NCBI GenBank assembly: GCA_039621445.1
Contig: CP154954.1
Span: forward strand, 48,339,847 to 48,403,846
Direction of reading: 5' to 3'
DNA length: 64,000 nucleotides
DNA from: Euglena gracilis
Lineage: Eukaryota > Euglenida > Euglenophyceae > Euglenales
How positions within the stretch are numbered: position 1 is the stretch's first letter; each line of letters opens with the position of its first letter. This document shows, piece after piece, positions 22,390 through 33,600 of the stretch. Both the position numbers and the translations under genes were made by a program. The notes beneath the pieces are model-generated. The model was given only the letters and a program-made list of their open reading frames with translations. It did not search any database and was not told where the DNA came from.

Positions 22390-23289
22390 ACGCGGAGAGA
22401 GTTACCGCCTTTGGCACCCTTCCCACCTGTCCACTGCCAGTGGGGTTGAGTTCCGATGAACCCTCTGAAGAAGGAATTATTGACATGTATCGCCCAACCC
22501 ATCCTTCTGGCGGTGGGGATGCGCTTCTGTTTGGACCCCATTTTGCTGATATCCATTGATTTCCTTTAGAAACCCCATGAAACTGGGGGGCGCATTTGTA
22601 GTGGACCGCCGCCTTTGGCAGCCGAGGATTCGCTGTTATTTGGACCGCTGTAGCGACCCCGCACTTCTATTGGGGGGGGCGAGTTTAGGGCTTCCACCGA
22701 GCCCCCCCCCCCTGCCTGAGGGGGGTTAAGGGGACCCAACCTCATGAGAAGTGTTTCAAAATTCGATGCCCTGTCTATTGAGGTGAAATTATCCAGCATG
22801 GCTTCTGGATAATTTTGGTCGGTTTGGGGGGGGGGTCGGTTTTGGGTTCCAGCTCGGAGTGCCCAGGCAAACCTCCCATGTTTGGACCCCGGCGCCTTCG
22901 GTTCTGAAGGAGGGGGTGGGGCAATCAAAAGCGCTAAACCAGATCTACAAACAAAACCAGATCTACTGGGGTCGAAAATGCCTTCACCTCGCCCGAGCTG
23001 AGACCTAAACAGGTGCCACAAAATCGAAGAACAAAAATTCCCCCAAACAACAGCCAATTATGCAAAAAAGTCAATTGACCCAACGTTTGCCTTGGCCAGC
23101 CCATTTCCGACCCATTTCGCCAATTTTGGCCCATTTCTGCACCCCCGAAAGCGAAAAATTTGCTACCATTCAGCTGCCCTTCGGGCGGCTGCAAAATAAT
23201 CAGAACTCGTCGGGGGAGAGGAGTATAGGGCTGGAAAATGGCAGCTGGCTGGAAAACGGTCCATGACCAGGGTTTCCCACTGATTCGTA

Positions 23290-23365
23290 CTTGGGGACTC
23301 CCTTGCCCATTCGTACTTATTCGTACTTATTTGTACTTATTCGTACTTATTCGTACTTCAAAAAA
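23290..23365. repeat. Left subterminal repeats of the hAT-like element
   Basis: Repeated TTCGTACTTAT units, 11 bases, four or five copies, next to the left inverted repeat. Confidence 0.8.
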
Positions 23366-23607
23366 GGGCCATGAAGAGCAATAGGTGACCATTTGGTATG
23401 CTTCCTTGGGCACATCTTCAACGTTCTGAAACCGGGAAAAGCAAGGAAAACAGGTCATTCACTTGAGAAACTATCTAAGTGACGAACTCATGCTGACGAA
23501 GTTTGTGGGGAAAAAAATCGCGCCGTGAGAAAAAAATACAAAACATTACAGATGTTGTCCAGCATGCCATGCACGAACAAATACTCAAGATGAAACGAGC
23601 GGATCGT

Positions 23608-23799
23608 TCAATGGTGTGCAAAGCGTTGTTTGCAGTTACCATTGCAAAACATGCCAACGGCTGCTTGCCGAAGGTTAGATGACATGTGTTGGCGGTTTTT
23701 GATATCAATCAGTCCTGCCAAACTGAAAGACCGTTCAGACCAGGGCAATTCAATTTTGTGAGCCACGCTTTCTTCCCGCTCAAGGATTTCCTTATGCAC
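23608..23799 (-). pseudogene. Relic of hAT transposase C-terminal dimerisation domain
   Basis: The frame encodes ELPWSERSFSLAGLIDIKNR then QHMSSNLRQAAVGMFCNGN. The family pattern S-x-E-R-x-F-S-x-A-G-x-(I/L)-x-x-x-x-R-x-x-(L/M)-S is clear. It is only 63 codons, lacks the catalytic region and ends in a stop, so it cannot act alone. The identification is by motif recognition. Confidence 0.75.
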
Positions 23800-24044
23800 G
23801 CAATGTGTGTGGTATACACTCTGTCCCCTCTTTCACACTGCCATGTACAGATGTGCACTTTCGGGTGAGTCCCCTGATGGATGGATGGTCTAACTTGTTG
23901 ATGGGCAAACCTAAAAATTATTTTCGGAGGGAAAGGAGGACATGAGGCGTCCTGCAGCGTAAGATATGCATCACATACAGAGAAGTGTGAGGGGCCCTTC
24001 AATTCAGTGCAATAGTGAAGAAAATTGTACCTTTTTCTACTTGG

Positions 24045-24170
24045 CAATTCGTACTTATTCGTAACTGGGGAATTTTTCATTCGTACTTATTCGTACTTAT
24101 TCGTACTTATTCGTATTTTGGCAGATCTCGGCAATTCGTACTTATTCGTACTTATTCGTACTTATTCGTG
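24045..24170. repeat. Right subterminal repeats of the hAT-like element
   Basis: Three clusters of the same TTCGTACTTAT unit, in the same orientation as at the left end. Confidence 0.8.
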
Positions 24171-26026
24171 TACGAATCAGTGGGAAACCCTGCCATGACT
24201 CTCGGTATGGACGCGAAGGTTGAATCCTTTTGAATCAGACCCAATCTACACACCAGACTGCAATACCCAAAATAACCCTCCCGGCACCTGACAAGAACGT
24301 TCGGTGAGCATCCCGAGAAATTCCTGCGGTGCCAGGTCGGACAGTGGACCCGGGCTGTCCTGGGTTAGAACTGCGACCAGTCCTTGGGCGTGGCAGCTCA
24401 CTGGGGGGCGGCATCCAATCAGTTAGTCCCCACCCCCAACCCAGTCTCTGACGTTGCCCACTGCCATCAAAAAGAAACCAAGCAGAAAACCCTCTTCCAT
24501 TGCTTTTCTCATCTTGAATGTGGGACCGGACTCTTGGGTATGGCAGCAACGCAACACGGCGTTGTAGGCTCGTCATATCGCACGTCTTCGCAATCACACG
24601 CCACATGCCTTCCGGCAACAAAGGTGGAATCTCAACAATAGTCGACGTTGGGTGAATGGACAGGTAGCGCGGAATGGCTGGAGAAAGGCAACAACGTGAC
24701 TTGTGGGTACCAAATGGCTGATGGTGAGTATCAGCATTGGAGGCTTATTCCTTTTTCATATTTTGAGGTAAATTTTTTTAAAATCTTTCCATGAGTTCAG
24801 GGGGTTCCCTGGATGGATGCCTTCGCACAAATGCCTTTGTGGCTACTATTTGTAGCTACTTCGGTGCACAATGGCTGCTTTGCATCGGTGTGGGGCACAG
24901 GGCTGCAAAATCACTCAAGAGTCCAGCCACCGCGTAGCCAGCCAGATTGGCGGAAGCCACCGGCCAAAAGGTGGGACAGAGCAAGGCGGGGGGGGGGGGG
25001 GCGAGGAGGTCAAAAGGGCATCCGGAAACCACAGAGGGCGGGCACACAACCAGGGGGGGCGGTGGGAGTGGGACGCCTCGGCAGGCCGAACTCCACCGCC
25101 CCGGGAGGGGGGGAGAGAGGGGGGGAGGGACGCACGACCGGAGGATGGAGGGCAGGCACGGCAGGCGGGGGGCGTCCTGCAGAGAGAATGGACGCGCCAG
25201 GGGGGGGGCCAAGAGGAGGAGGCCGGGGCACGGGGCGGAGGGCCAGGCCTCCGGTTGCCCACCCACAGGGGGAGAGGGGAATGGCTGCTACCGCTGGCGG
25301 TGCCCGCCCAGAGCACCGGGTGCATGGGTCTCGTGAAGACAACCATTCCCGGGCCTTCGGGCATCAGCGGAAGGGGGGGGGGCAAGACAATATCACTCAA
25401 ACCCTGAAACCCCAACCCGGATGTGTCAATCCCACATGGATGTCCATAGCAGAAACCCCAGGGGGAGGGGCCACCTTTTAAAAAAAAAAAGCCTGCTTCA
25501 GAATTGCCGAATATAGATTCGCTGTCAGCATTTTGCGGGAGCGGTGAAGAGCGGTGCAGATTGGAGGCACAGGGCTTTGGGAGCACCGCTGAAGGGAATC
25601 CGCGTTGCGAGTCAACAGTAGCTGAGATGCCGGACAGCGAGCACCTGTAGTGAACGCACGCGGATTGTCAGGAAATTGATGGCACCCAACTCTGGGGAAA
25701 AGCACTTTGGGATAATTTGGAGCAAAACAAGAATTGAAACCCATCAGGTCCGACTCACCAGCGGTGTGGGTGGGTTTCAAAAAAAAGTGGGAGGCCAGGG
25801 AGGGAAAAGTTTGCCACTGGGGGGTCACTTCCTGAGTTACTGAGTCACGCGCCGGAGTGACGTTGGCGTGACACTTCCTTTCTTTGGAAAGAAAGCGGCC
25901 CATTGCCCGAACCCACCCGGCCGCTTTCAGAAACCCTGGGGTGAGGGACACATAGGTTAAGCATAAATGTGGCCCGCACCAGAGCCCATCAAACGTAGGG
26001 CGTTGGAAAGGCAGGTGGAGGCATAC

Positions 26027-26095
26027 CGGGCTGGTGGTAAACATCGCACTCCGGGGGGAGACCCGGCCCGACCCGCCGTGGCCGGCCGTGCGGAG
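26027..26095 (-). CDS. Exon-like segment, unassigned
   Basis: A 69-base GC-rich block with acceptor GGCATTCATGCAG and donor CCG|GTATGC, the same donor type as the real exons. Three frames are open (for example LRTAGHGGSGRVSPRSAMFT). It could be a downstream exon of the cyclic-nucleotide gene or of a separate gene. Confidence 0.25.
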
Positions 26096-27574
26096 CTGCA
26101 TGAATGCCTGGGCGGCCGAAGGGCAGTCTCAGCAGGGGCCACCCCCCGTTCTGGCAGCTATGGAGGATGGCTGCAGGGACCACAAACACTGTTCAGCGTC
26201 GTTCTGGCTTCCTTTCCAGAGCCTCATCCCACACACAACACAGTGGTGATAATATGGCACAGCCACCACACATTCACTGAAAAATCCAGAGGAAAAAAAT
26301 GGTCGAAAAAGTGGCCATGTTTTGGCAAAAAAAAAACACAAACACAAAAAAAACAGGTCGATTTTGGAAGCGATTTCTGGCATCCTTGGACCATCGCCCA
26401 TCCACCCAAAACGTGAAGAAAATGGGGTTTCAACTCCTAATTTTTGACCCTGTTTGAGCACTGGCCAACGCCCGTTGGTCGGCCCTTAAGCCTAATGGGG
26501 GAAAAAGAGTACTGTCCTGATCGTTGGGAACACTTTTCTCTGGCATCAAAAATGACCGGGGCTTCTTTGGAACGTTGTGTCCAAAAGAAAAACAAACAAA
26601 CGGGAATGTTCATGCCGTCCCCTCCCATTTTCCTTGGCAGGATCTTGTCTGCCATCGTTCTCCGGGCGTTTAATCTTCCATTCGGAGAAATTGAGAGACC
26701 TGCCGAGAAAACCCCCACAACGTGCGGCGCAAAGCGGTGGCATACGCTCCAGCCATTCGAGGATGGCGAGGAAGGAGGGCCGGTCTCACAGTGCATCGAT
26801 TCAGGGAGACCATGCAGCGCCCAGCCCAGGCCCAGGACATCGCTCAGCAACGGGGGGGGACCCAGCTGGACGAAAACTGGGCTGGCCAGGAAAAGAGCCC
26901 CCCCCCAGGGGGGGGCATTCCAACAAAGCACTCCTGGCGGCCTCAACCCCGTTCCAGGGAAAGCGACGCCCTGGCCCGGCTAGCGGACGGTGGGCCGCGG
27001 TCAAATTCCTGAGGGGCAGCCGAGGGGTGCAGAAGGTGGAAAGGGGCCCGGGTTCGATGCAACGGATGTGATGGAGGGGGGTCAGGCCCCTTTCTGGTCG
27101 GGGGGGGGGGTTCCCATTGCGATCCCCGGGATAGCTATTCCGATGTGCCGGCCGGAAATAGTGCCCACGGGTGTGAAAAACATGCGGATATCAAAAAAAC
27201 TAGCCAGATATCGACAGTATTGGAGGGGTGGAAGACGGCCCCAAATGTCAGTACAGCCTGGTCCCCTTAGGGGGGCACCCACACCGAAACAGTGCGCGGT
27301 CCAGGTGACTGACGGTTGGCCAAATGGTGAAGCGCCGGGCCCAAAACTTTGCCTCTCAAAATCGGCCGAACTGTTCCATTTTTGGGTAATTTTTGGGCAA
27401 GGAACTGGCAAAAAGTGCAGTGAACAATATGGTGGAAGACTCTGGAAGGAAAATTTTGACCTTTGAGGGTAGGGGGCGCCAGATACCCTGGGGTTGGACT
27501 AAACCCCGTTGGCAGGTGAGGGGTCCGGACCTCCGGGGGCCAAAGACCAAACCGCGAGCCCATGAAGAAACCAT

Positions 27575-27850
27575 GCTTGTGCTTACCGACCGGGGGGGGT
27601 GCTATAGGGTGCCTGCCCCTAGCAGGCACACCCCCCCCCGGGGGATAGGGGTCCGGGCCGGACCCAGAAATTTTCATTGAAAATGGCCTTTTCCGGGCCC
27701 CCGGCGCCTTCAGCACCGGGGTCGGAGGGGGGTGCCTGCTAGGGGCAGGCACCCCCCAAAACCCTACCCCCCCCGGGGGGGGGGGTCGGATCGGGTGCTA
27801 TGGGGTGCCTGCCCCTAGCACCCACCCCCCCCCCGTGGGGTAGGCACCCG
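27575..27850. mobile_element. G/C-run element with GCCTGCCCCTAGCAGGCA palindromes
   Basis: GGGTGCCTGCCCCTAGCAGG and its near-palindromic partners recur three times between C and G runs. A related block is at 38570-38790, and a shorter one at 1360-1470. Confidence 0.55.
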
Positions 27851-28386
27851 ACTAAGCGCAAGCCTGGAAGAAACAAGAAGAAATAATAATATCAAAAAGG
27901 GCTAAAAATGTTGCCCAGAGCGCGTTCGGAAGCCCCATTATTAGGAAAGAAAATGACACGAACAATGACATCTGTGCAAGGTGACAGACATTTTTTTTGC
28001 TGCCAGCCCCAGCATGCGTGGGGGAGGTGGAGGAAGAGACCTGAAACTGGGTGTCCACCCGGACCCTTTGCCGACCACTGGCTTGACTGGGTGACACACA
28101 GAACTGGGAGAGGAAAGCAATGGAGAATGACAAGAAGGGGGGAAAATCCAACAGAAGAAACAGACCTGTACGTTGGAAAGGCTTGCAATATGTCGAACAC
28201 CCTGCTGGTGGTTGATGCCAGGCATCAAAACGTTTTTTATTATTATTCCAAATCATACACCAATTCCCTTCTTGCAAAAGCTATCTGCCCTCAAAGCTAT
28301 CTGCTATCTGGCTACCGTGCGGGAGGGCACGGAGCCCCACAGGGTTGTGGCTGGGGGTCGGGGAGGGGGGGGGGCAGGCAGCACAC

Positions 28387-28577
28387 CGGCGACTCCCGCC
28401 GGGCGGAAGCCGGGGTGCTGGGGTCGGAGTGGATGGCGCTTTGCTGGTGGGCGAGCTGCGCCGGGCAGGGGCAGGGCAAGGAGAGGGGTCTCTGGGACAA
28501 GCCAGTGAACCGGGGGCGTCGGGAGAGTGGCAACAAGGCGATTTCCCCGCCCGGCAAAAGGAGAGCAAGGCGGATGT
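28387..28577 (-). CDS. Possible Pro/Ser-rich 3' exon of the cyclic-nucleotide gene
   Basis: Acceptor TTGGCTTTGCAG and donor GTGTGC bound an open frame rich in Ser, Pro and Cys, including ARRSSPTSKAPSTPTPAPRL. Phase 0 entry would fit the exon at 30498. All three frames are open, so the reading frame is uncertain. Confidence 0.25.
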
Positions 28578-29746
28578 CTGCAAAGCCAAGCAACCCCAGA
28601 GGCAAAATAGTGCGAGAGCTGTCTCTTAAAAAGATCGCGCACCACTGCAAAAACATGTGGATAGGAGTGACAAAATTGAGGCGAGCGAATCTGACACACT
28701 GACGAAGCAAACCACTGCTCCCAACTCCGAAAAGATTCTTGTTTTCGTAACGTGAAATCATTAATGTTGGAGGCATGCAATCAAACAATCATATCCAAAA
28801 AACCACATCTCACACAAGTGCATCTGCACAGCAGTGGGATAAAATCACACAACAAGTGCATCAATCAATCTACAACGCACCTGCACCTACGGATACAGTG
28901 TTTTGTATGTACCTGTTTGTGAACAAACACAAACAGGTAGGAACCGTCACGAATAGGCATACAACACCCACAAGACACCACACACTTGATGAGATGCATG
29001 GGCGAAATATTGAGAGCCATTGCTGGCGGAGTCGCATCGCACATGCTGCCGGCCATCGAAATGGACGTTGGAGTACAGCCCGAAACACTGGAGCAGCAGC
29101 CAGGTCACGAGGGGACAAACAGCACCAAATGGAGTCTCCAAAATCCAAGCAACAGAGTTATGTTTCCTCTGGGGAATGAGGCAAGTGCCATTGTTCTGAA
29201 ACCAGGTGTTGTCGGTATTAGGTGCCACATTCACATGCCATCAATCACCTGCAGATACACTTTGACTTCATTGTAAGACGTCACCCTGTGGAATAACAAA
29301 TTTTGTGACACACCTCATGGCAGGGATTGTATGAAAAACTAAACCCCGACTGCCTTTTGCAGGCACATTCCTAATTGGCTGTGTGTTTGAGTATGTTACA
29401 TACCCCTTTTTCCCCTACTAAAATGATGTTGGGGAGTGGGAGCGACTGGTGACGCCTCTCCTGAGCACGTCAGTCAGGGGTCAGGGGGTGCTGTATCAGC
29501 AATGGGGAGGGGGGGGGGGGGGGGGGAAGCTCACAGAACCTGGCAGTCAATATCACAACCCCCATTAAGTGACACGTGGGGGTAGCCTGAAGAGAGGCAA
29601 GGCTCATGAAAATACGGACGCGCGCATGAACGTGCGCATGACATGAGCACCACAGGTGCAAAGGCGCGCGCACCGGTTCAAACGTTCAGATGTGCATGGG
29701 TGAGTAGTGGCACTTGCGCACACAGAACACAGATCACACATATCCT

Positions 29747-29748
<2 letters not shown>

Positions 29749-29787
<39 letters not shown>

Positions 29788-29821
29788 CCGCAATGCATAA
29801 CACACACACACACACACACAC
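29749..29821. repeat. (CA)n microsatellite
   Basis: Two runs of CA separated by GCACACACCGCAATGCATAA. Confidence 0.9.
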
Positions 29822-30497
29822 CGCAGTCTCCTCAAAGCCATAGCCAGGAAATCTACGGCTGAACTTGGAGGGACTTCCTTGGTTTCCACTTGGGGAAGGC
29901 GGCCTTTGGGAGATAACACAACAAATGGATTGCACAGGTGCTTTAAACTTTACTAGATCCATGGTAGGGTGTGCACAGGTATGCGCGTATGCGTCAGCCT
30001 CGTTTGCATAATTCCACTAATCAAACAAAAAAAATTGCAATCATTTGGATGATGCATGATTAATTGCATCCACGTGATGATGGGTTATGGGTGATGCTGA
30101 AGGTGAAAGGGTCAGGGTTGACGGTTGGGCATGCACACACGCACGGTCACACACAGACAAACAGGGGTCCTTGCTGCCAAAAAAAAACCTGTTCCATGAG
30201 AAAATTATCAGGGGGAAAAATGGTTAAAAAAAACTCGAAATTTTTGTGGTTAAAACAGGTCCAAAAATCTGGTGTCAGGGGTCATCAGACCTTCGCCCAT
30301 CCGCCTGAAACATCAAAATGTGTTTTCTAGTCATTCAATGTTTGTCCATGTTTGAGCTCTGGACCGGACCACCCTTGGGCCTAAGGGTGGTGGGCGGTCC
30401 TTGAACAAAACAAATGCTGTCCCTTGCCAATAAGTATCCCCAGTGGGTCTTTGCCGTTGCAGCCCATCCCCCCCCCCCCCGCACACCCGGAGGACAC

Positions 30498-30639
30498 TTC
30501 AGACTCCGCGTCCACGAACCGCAAGTGCTTGGCGGGCATGCCCCGAGCCAGAGGGCCCTTCGGCGTGACGCAGGGGAGCCGGAATGCGGAGCCCCGCCGC
30601 TCCTCGATGAGGCTGCCGACGTCCCCGAACAGCGGGCCG
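30498..30639 (-). CDS. Exon: cyclic-nucleotide domain with canonical-looking phosphate-binding cassette
   Basis: Acceptor ends GGGGGCAG; donor GAA|GTGTCC. Encodes GPLFGDVGSLIEERRGSAFR then LPCVTPKGPLARGMPAKHLR. F-G-D-V-x-S-L and R-R-G-S-A match the F-G-E ... R-x-A-T signature, so this site could bind a cyclic nucleotide. Confidence 0.75.
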
Positions 30640-33600
30640 CTGCCCCCTCATCGGGTTCGGCGCTGGCATGGCCATCGGGGTTTCATTGGCGTCCTCAATT
30701 CAGAAAAACGAAAACGCGACAAACATAAAATCGTAACAAGGAAATAGGCAGCTGGGGGGCAAAGAAGCAACTCTCGGATTTGTGGTGGTGATGAATGCAT
30801 TGGCGTTGGGGGAACCCACCCAAAAATGGAGAACAAAAAATGAAAAGTGCTGTCCGCAGAAAAATAATAACAACACAAAAACAACATCTGAGCCCTTTTA
30901 GATGATACATATTCAGGTGTTAAGTTTTCCTTATTTGCTCCTGGCCGTTGCTCTTGTAGACATACTCTCGCCAAGCCCACCTGTGAGGATTCCTAAATGG
31001 CGGGGTAGAACGGAGCAGCAATCATATCCTTCCTTTGCAGCACTACAGAGCGATAATATATATGACATATTTAGAGAGGTTAGGCCACTTTCAATGAATC
31101 GGTCTTTGGCGGATGGTGATTGAAAAACAGGCTGTCGGAAAGAGAGAAAGAAAAATACAGCACTTGCAGCTGCGGATGGAGCAGATGAGCTTCTGCGAAA
31201 GAAATCTAATTCGCACCACTTGCATTTGTATTGTTGATATTATTTGACGACCACTTCTGCTGTGGCATCATTCGTTTGGCAAACGTCTTTGAGCGTTATT
31301 AATTCTGATGTTGTTTGTCGGAGAAACATGACATAAATTCTGTGCAGCTTCGAAAGGCATTTGGAATGAGAGGGCAGCAGTAGTTCAAACGTCTTGCGGT
31401 CCAACTTGGCAACGTGCATCTGTTGAGAGGGGCGGCGGTGGCAACGGTGCTTTTAATCTAAAAGCGTTGCGGCCATACCATTGCTCTGCGACCCCCGGGG
31501 GGGAGGGGAGGGTCACTTTCCACTCTGAAAAAACCAGTCAGTCACTTTACCCCCTGGGGGGGATCGGCCACTCTTGAATGATGAGGAGGAGGCAATGAAA
31601 ATTTACCAAAAAGTCTCAAAAATCAAAAAAAATCGGGCGCCTTCGGCGCCAGGCAAGCCACTTTTTCATTTTCGGGCCCACCCCCCAGGGGGGGGGTTCT
31701 TGGCCAGAAAACCAGTCAGTCACTCTGAAAAAACCAGTCAGTAACCCCCCCGGGGGTGGGGTGGGATAGGTGTTAAGCAATGGTATGGTTGTGGCACATG
31801 ACCACGCCATTTCATGATGGTCGCATTCTTTGCTGCTGCCTGGTTTAAACTTTTGACTTTTGAGTACACCAATCAATCGAAATCGAAGCCAGGATTGGGC
31901 AATAATCTGCGATACCTGCCGATGTGTGAGCCCCCCCTGAGCAGCACTAAGGCTTCTTTTCTGTTTATGGCCTGCGCTGACTTCGCCTCTGGCCCAGTTT
32001 GCTGTGTAGTGAGTGGCCACATACCCCTTACACCAGTGCTCTTGTGTTGCTCCGCCTGGCCGGATGAGCAAGTCTGGTGTATTTCCAGTGTGTGTGTGAG
32101 CCCCCCCCCCCCCCGGAACAGTCATCTGACAGGTTGGCGAATAACGGCGGCCTTGACAACTTTCCATCATGACAGGTTGGCAGTTACTGGGGACCCTGAC
32201 AATTTCCAGGGAGGTTCTCCTTTTGGCTTTTGGGAGGGGACAAAAATTTTGCGGTGCCCCCTACTGACTTTCATAGATTTGGATATAATCAAATACCAAT
32301 AATATATCAATTTATTTGTCAACCCCCGAAATTTTCCCGCAATGCGCAATTATTACCCAAATTGGATCACTTCTCATAAAAACTGACAGGTTCAACCTTT
32401 CAAGCCAATTACATTCGACCTGACAGGCTTGGGGACACCAGGAACATGACAACTTCCAATCATAACTTGTTGGCTGGTTCCGGGGACCTTGAAATTTCCT
32501 GGGTGGAACCCTGACAGGTTCGTACAGTCATGACAGTTTCAGGGGGCGGGGGGGGGGGACATTTATAATAGACCTCTCCATGCCTGGCACCAAAGATAAT
32601 GCTTCTGCGTGTGGAGATGACAATTTCATGCAGATCAATTAAAGCCCTTTACAAGAGCACCTGCGTGGATTTTCTCATCGAGTTTATTGATTGCATGAAC
32701 GAACCCTGGAAAAACTTGTTAAAATACACCAAAGATGCACAGATGCCACAGCACTTTGTGGACACCCCCAATTCTTTTCAGCCTCACTGCTAATTTGAAA
32801 CGATGGCAGATGTGTATCACCCTGTATCACCCTGCCATCATACGAATTCGTCACCTGTTGAGTCTGTGGCTTCGATTCACTTTTCCGAAATACGTACATA
32901 TATGAGCATGATTTATACCTTGCACACATCTTTTGCAGGCATACTGGGGTGACAGCCTTGCAGTCATAGAGGGGTGATTGGCCTGTCAGAAATTCGTTCT
33001 CCCCGATCAGTGTCAGGCGCCCAAGTTTGCGGATCTGCCAGAGAAATGGGGTAGAATGGAACTTGGCCAAACACATAGTCCATTAGAGAAGGAAAAGGCG
33101 AGGCAAATCGCACGACATAACAGAGCGAGTCAAAACAGCGGCACATAAAGATATGAATGTTAACAAATGGAAAAACCACAGCATGAAACCATTCCCACCG
33201 ATTTGGTGGAGCTGAATCGATGTTGGAATCAGAAATTATCCAAAAGTTTCGATACTTTCTCTAAACTTTGTATAATGTTAATAATTCGGTGACAAATCAA
33301 AACAGTTTACAGGAGAGAGCATAGAAAATACCGCAAAAAATATGCATTCACGCTGATACCAGAACCGACCCTATGACGCCTGACAGGGTGGGCACTGGCA
33401 AACCCAATTGCAACGTAACAGACAGAGCACACTGGAACGCTCGCATCCACTTCATCCGTGTGCTTGCGGACTGTGGCAAAGCCTTGGAGGACCAGATAGG
33501 CAGCACAGCAAGGCTACGGGAGTGGGGGAGGTTGCGGTCGGGGCACGGTCCATAGGAGGAGGGCCTCCACCCTCCTCAAAAGTCGGTTGACACCCTCGTG

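Larger units (their letters stand above)
23268..24192. mobile_element. hAT-like DNA transposon, internally degraded (925 bp)
   Basis: Terminal inverted repeats begin CAGGGTTTCCCACTGATTCG at 23268, with the reverse complement ending at 24192. CCATGAC flanks both ends (23261-23267 and 24193-24199), a 7-bp duplication, close to the 8 bp of hAT elements. Inside each end are arrays of ATTCGTACTTATTCGTACTT. The interior keeps a relic of the transposase C terminus. Confidence 0.85.
24201..30497. other. Region with GC-rich exon-like blocks and repeats, unresolved
   Basis: GC-rich blocks at 24950-25330, 26700-27000 and 28330-28577 may hold 3' exons of the cyclic-nucleotide gene, but frames and splice sites are ambiguous. 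Elsewhere there are A-rich stretches, G/C-run elements and microsatellites. Confidence 0.35.

Noticed and set aside
24813-25481. 222-residue plus-strand frame rich in Gly and Arg
   Set aside because: Low-complexity reading of a GC-rich block that is open in several frames on both strands; no splice or start support.
27030-27070. tRNA-like GGTTCGATGC box B
   Set aside because: No matching box A or acceptor stem at the right distance.
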